This document shows positions 61,033 through 64,000 of a DNA stretch of 64,000 nt, in pieces. The notes under the pieces are model-generated. The model was given only the letters and a program-made list of their open reading frames with translations. It searched no databases and was not told the DNA's origin. A program made the translations under genes and the position numbers. The stretch's first letter is position 1; each line of letters starts with the position of its first letter. The stretch lies in the NCBI RefSeq assembly GCF_047425865.1, contig NZ_CP179735.1; one strand, written 5' to 3'. This DNA comes from Macrococcoides equi. Its GTDB lineage: Bacteria; Bacillota; Bacilli; Staphylococcales; Staphylococcaceae.

Positions 61033-62795
61033 GAATAATTTTTAATCGCTTCTATAAACTTAGGACAGTAATGTTTTAACTTATATGAGCCTACCCCATC
61101 AATTAAAATCATCTCATCTTTAGAGACCGGTTTTTTTGTCGCAAAGAGTTGTAATGTATGATCAGAAAAGATTGTAAAGGGCGGTATAGAAAGATTTTCT
61201 GATAATTTTTTTCGTACATCTTTTAATGTACTTAGTAGTAATTCATCAGTTGTATCCATTGTAGTAATTTTAACACGTTCTTTATAATCAGCATTTTTAT
61301 AATAAGTCATTATCTGCTGATCGCCTGTTAAGATTTTCCTTGCACTTTCATGACAATATATACGACCGTTCTGTTCAATGATATATCCATTGAACAAGAG
61401 CGTTTCAATGAAAGACTGAATTGCGCTTGTATCATAATTTTTTAGTAAGCCAAATGTTGATAACTGATCATAGTCTGCGTGCTTTACCGCGTCATCCAAT
61501 TCTCCGTGAAGTACTTTTGTAATCATTAGTTTATGGACAGGGGTTTTGATACGAACAATACAACTCAAAATCTTCTTTGCTTCTGTCGTCATATTGTAAT
61601 TTTCAGTTGCTTGCAGACAATTCGAACATTTACCACACTTTGTTAGATGTTCATTAGGATTAAAATAATTAATGATGGTTGCCTGCAAACATTGTTTCGT
61701 TTTTGTATAGCCTATCATTTTGTTGAGCTTTTCTTTTTTCAATTCCTGTATGGATTCATCTTGCGTTGTTTCGATAAAAAACTGCTGTAGTTTAATATCC
61801 TGATCACTATACATTAACAGACATTCACTTTCCACACTATCTCTACCTGCACGACCAGCCTCTTGATAATAACTTTCAAGATCCTGCGGTAAATTGTAAT
61901 GCACTACATAACGTACATTTGATTTATCAATCCCCATCCCAAAAGCATTTGTTGCAATCATTACTTTTATATCATCTTTAACGAATACAGATTGATTCTC
62001 TTCTTTTACTGCTTTATTCAAACCCGCATGATAGATAACATGGTTAATTTTTTCCATATTCAATACTTCACTTAGACTTTCGACTTGTTTACGTGTGTTT
62101 GCATAAATAATGCCAGAATCATCAATATGTTCATTGATATATTCAATTAATCGTTTTTGCTTTTGATAAGTTGGATCAATTAAAAATTTTAAGTTTTCTC
62201 GTTTAGTACTTGTTTCTATTACATATTGTGATGCAATATGAAGCAACTCACAAATATCCTCTTTCACATCGACTGTCGCTGTCGCTGTGAGTGCCATTAT
62301 TGTAAAATGATGTGGTAATGTGAGCACCGTTTGTATCGACTCTCGGTAGCTCGGTCTAAAATCATGGCCCCATTTTGAAATACAATGTGCTTCATCAAAT
62401 GCTATCAATGAAATATCCAGTCGATATAGTAAATTTATAAATTGTTTCTGATTGAAACGTTCTGGAGCAACATATAGAAACTGAAATTCTCCACCCAATA
62501 GTCCCGTTTCAATTTTTTTCGTTTCACTACTCTTTAAAGTTGAATTTAAATAAGCGGCTTTAATACCACTCGCATTCAGACTATCCACTTGATCTTTCAT
62601 TAATGAAATAAGCGGACTAATGACTAATGTTAAACCCGATTTCATTAAGCCGGGAATTTGATAACAGATGGACTTTCCTCCACCCGTCGGAAGAATACCG
62701 AGTGTTGCATGACCATCAAGTGCATTTTGAATGAGTGCACGTTGTCCAGGTCGAAATGCTTCATAACCAAAATATTCTTTTAACACATGCTCCAT
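61026..62795 (-). CDS. recQ: RecQ family ATP-dependent DNA helicase
   Basis: A 3'-5' helicase for recombination and fork repair. The 589-aa protein has FRPGQRALIQNAL (motif 0), ILPTGGGKSICYQIPGLM (Walker A), IAFDEAHCISKWGHDFRPSYR, ALTATATVDV, ATNAFGMGIDKSNVRYVVHYNLP, YYQEAGRAGRD, the zinc cluster CLQATIINYF...CGKCSNC, and a C-terminal HRDC-like domain. It starts 3 nt after the ABC-F gene, so the two are co-translated. Confidence 0.95.
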   Translation of the reverse strand: MEHVLKEYFGYEAFRPGQRALIQNALDGHATLGILPTGGGKSICYQIPGLMKSGLTLVISPLISLMKDQVDSLNASGIKAAYLNSTLKSSETKKIETGLLGGEFQFLYVAPERFNQKQFINLLYRLDISLIAFDEAHCISKWGHDFRPSYRESIQTVLTLPHHFTIMALTATATVDVKEDICELLHIASQYVIETSTKRENLKFLIDPTYQKQKRLIEYINEHIDDSGIIYANTRKQVESLSEVLNMEKINHVIYHAGLNKAVKEENQSVFVKDDIKVMIATNAFGMGIDKSNVRYVVHYNLPQDLESYYQEAGRAGRDSVESECLLMYSDQDIKLQQFFIETTQDESIQELKKEKLNKMIGYTKTKQCLQATIINYFNPNEHLTKCGKCSNCLQATENYNMTTEAKKILSCIVRIKTPVHKLMITKVLHGELDDAVKHADYDQLSTFGLLKNYDTSAIQSFIETLLFNGYIIEQNGRIYCHESARKILTGDQQIMTYYKNADYKERVKITTMDTTDELLLSTLKDVRKKLSENLSIPPFTIFSDHTLQLFATKKPVSKDEMILIDGVGSYKLKHYCPKFIEAIKNYSA

Positions 62796-62798
62796 AAT

Positions 62799-64000
62799 TT
62801 ACTCCATTCGTTCACTCAATTCATCCCATTCTTCAAAATAAGCTTCGTACTGTGTTTCAATCGCTTCACGCGCTTTAGTGAGTTCGTTTAGCTTGTCGTA
62901 ATTTGTTGTTTCAGCAGCGATAGACGCATCAATTGATTCTAGTTGAGATTCTAACTTCTCTATTTCCTCGGATAAGAATTCAAAGCGTCTTTTATCTTTA
63001 TATGAAACACGTGTAGATTGTTTAACCGGTAAAGCTTTTTCTAAATTGTTTAACTGCGTTTTCACTTCTTTATCTACTTGTTCAGCTTCTTTTTTATAAT
63101 TTAAATAATCATCGAAAGTTCCAAGTATCTTATCAATGTGGCCATTATTAACATACCAGTAACTATTCACTGCTTTATTTAAGAAATAACGGTCGTGACT
63201 TACTGTAATTACTGCACCATTAAAGTTCTCGAGATAATCCTCTAAAATGGTTAATGTTTCAGTATCCAGATCATTGGTTGGTTCATCAAGCAATAATACG
63301 TTCGGACCTTCAATCAATATACTTAATAAGTAAAGTCGTTTACGTTCTCCTCCACTTAAGCGATGAATATAAGTGCCATGCATATTCGATGGAAATAAAA
63401 AACGTTCCAGTAATTGGGTAACTGAAATTTTCTCACCCGTAGCTGTTGTCGCCGCTTCTGCCTTCTCTCTTAAAAAATCGATGACACGTAAATCCTGATT
63501 AAGTTTCACATCATCCTGCTTATAGTAACCAATCTTTACAGTCTGACCGGTAATCATTTTACCGGATGTAGGTGTCATTATTTTTGCAATGATGTTAAGT
63601 AATGTTGACTTACCCGTACCATTTTGTCCTACTATACCGATTCGGTCACTTGTCTGAACTATTGTACTGAAATCACTGAATAATACTCTGTCACCAAAGT
63701 TCATCCCAATTGATTCAAACTCAAATACTTGTTTACCTAATCTTTGATGTGATAGGTTAATTTCCATCGTTTCTTTCGTTTGATGAGATTTTACTTTATC
63801 TTCAATCGCACTAAAGCGATCAATTCGTGCCTGTTGTTTTGTAGTACGCGCCTTAGCACCTTTACGCATCCATTCCAGTTCCTGTTTATAAAGCTGCTTT
63901 TCTTTTTGTTCCTGCTTACCTTCAATAACTTCAAGTTCAGCTTTATGACTGATGTAGTCATTATAATTCCCTTTATATAAGAACAATTTGCCATGACGAA
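62799..64000 (-). CDS. ABC-F family ATPase (5' end outside window)
   Basis: Only the C-terminal part of a translation-factor-like ABC-F protein is present (about 400 aa). It begins inside the inter-domain linker (RHGKLFLYKGNYNDYISHKAELEVIE) and contains the second ABC domain with IGIVGQNGTGKSTLLNII (Walker A), HRLSGGERKRLYLLSILIEGPNVLLLDEPTNDLD (signature and Walker B) and TVSHDRYFLN. A charged coiled-coil tail (about the last 80 residues, LSEEIEKLESQLESIDASIA) resembles Uup/YfmR-type C-termini. No membrane domain, so it is not a transporter. Confidence 0.9.
   Translation of the reverse strand, partial: RHGKLFLYKGNYNDYISHKAELEVIEGKQEQKEKQLYKQELEWMRKGAKARTTKQQARIDRFSAIEDKVKSHQTKETMEINLSHQRLGKQVFEFESIGMNFGDRVLFSDFSTIVQTSDRIGIVGQNGTGKSTLLNIIAKIMTPTSGKMITGQTVKIGYYKQDDVKLNQDLRVIDFLREKAEAATTATGEKISVTQLLERFLFPSNMHGTYIHRLSGGERKRLYLLSILIEGPNVLLLDEPTNDLDTETLTILEDYLENFNGAVITVSHDRYFLNKAVNSYWYVNNGHIDKILGTFDDYLNYKKEAEQVDKEVKTQLNNLEKALPVKQSTRVSYKDKRRFEFLSEEIEKLESQLESIDASIAAETTNYDKLNELTKAREAIETQYEAYFEEWDELSERME

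Noticed and set aside
1..64000. CRISPR arrays, tRNA/rRNA genes, prophage, toxin-antitoxin or defence islands
   Set aside because: I looked on both strands and saw no spaced repeats, cloverleaf-like genes, phage genes or defence-type neighbourhoods; apart from the IS the window is syntenic core genome.

Overview
This window is chromosomal DNA from a low-GC Firmicute of the family Staphylococcaceae. Gene content and order closely follow the Staphylococcus aureus block that runs from the glycolytic operon through clpP, trxB, hprK, uvrAB, secA, comF, tagO, pepT, murB, nrdIEF and hisC. A haem-c lipoprotein (cytochrome c551 type), a class S. aureus lacks, points to an oxidase-positive relative such as Macrococcus, or less likely Mammaliicoccus. 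The genus is inferred; no 16S gene is present.

Layout. 1-6.3 kb: the glycolytic operon cggR-gapA-pgk-tpiA-gpmI (minus strand), with a CggR operator and a cre-like site, then a small glutaredoxin. 6.4-8.6 kb: clpP under a CtsR box, and a PhoP-boxed alkaline phosphatase broken by one frameshift. 8.7-21.2 kb (minus): whiA-yvcK-rapZ, trxB, a TPR protein, acyltransferase-lgt-hprK, and uvrA-uvrB with a LexA box. 21.3-25.1 kb (minus): csbA, an HD hydrolase, a TlpA-like thioredoxin, two secreted cell-wall hydrolases each with a WalR-type box, and cytochrome c551. 25.1-32.6 kb (minus): an unusual repeat/hairpin element abutting prfB, prfB with its programmed +1 frameshift, secA, hpf, comFC-comFA and fakB1. 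32.7-40.3 kb: yigZ, tagO (minus), an LCP ligase, a YitT protein, a GdpS-like degenerate GGDEF protein, a split ThrE exporter and pepT. 40.3-46.3 kb: glycerate kinase family, bacilliredoxin BrxC, small membrane protein, lipoproteins, GrpB family and murB. 45.3-48.9 kb (minus): nrdI-nrdE-nrdF with paired NrdR boxes. 49.2-55.2 kb (plus): an EamA transporter, queF, two tandem POT peptide transporters and a lipid kinase. 55.2-56.7 kb: an IS1182-family insertion sequence. 56.8-64 kb (minus): deoxynucleotidase, hisC, osmoprotectant ABC transporter, recQ and an ABC-F protein cut by the window edge.

Most of the window is conserved core genome. The only clear mobile element is the IS. It sits inside a bidirectional terminator that has been duplicated, hairpin included, on both sides (35-bp direct repeat), so both flanking genes keep a terminator hairpin. 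Known regulators can be read from the DNA: CggR, CcpA, CtsR, PhoP, LexA, WalR, NrdR and the RF2 frameshift. I found no CRISPR array, tRNA, rRNA, prophage or clear defence system. The least explained parts are the two-copy repeat with nested hairpins at the end of prfB and several perfect palindromes in upstream regions (6329-6350, 41452-41476).
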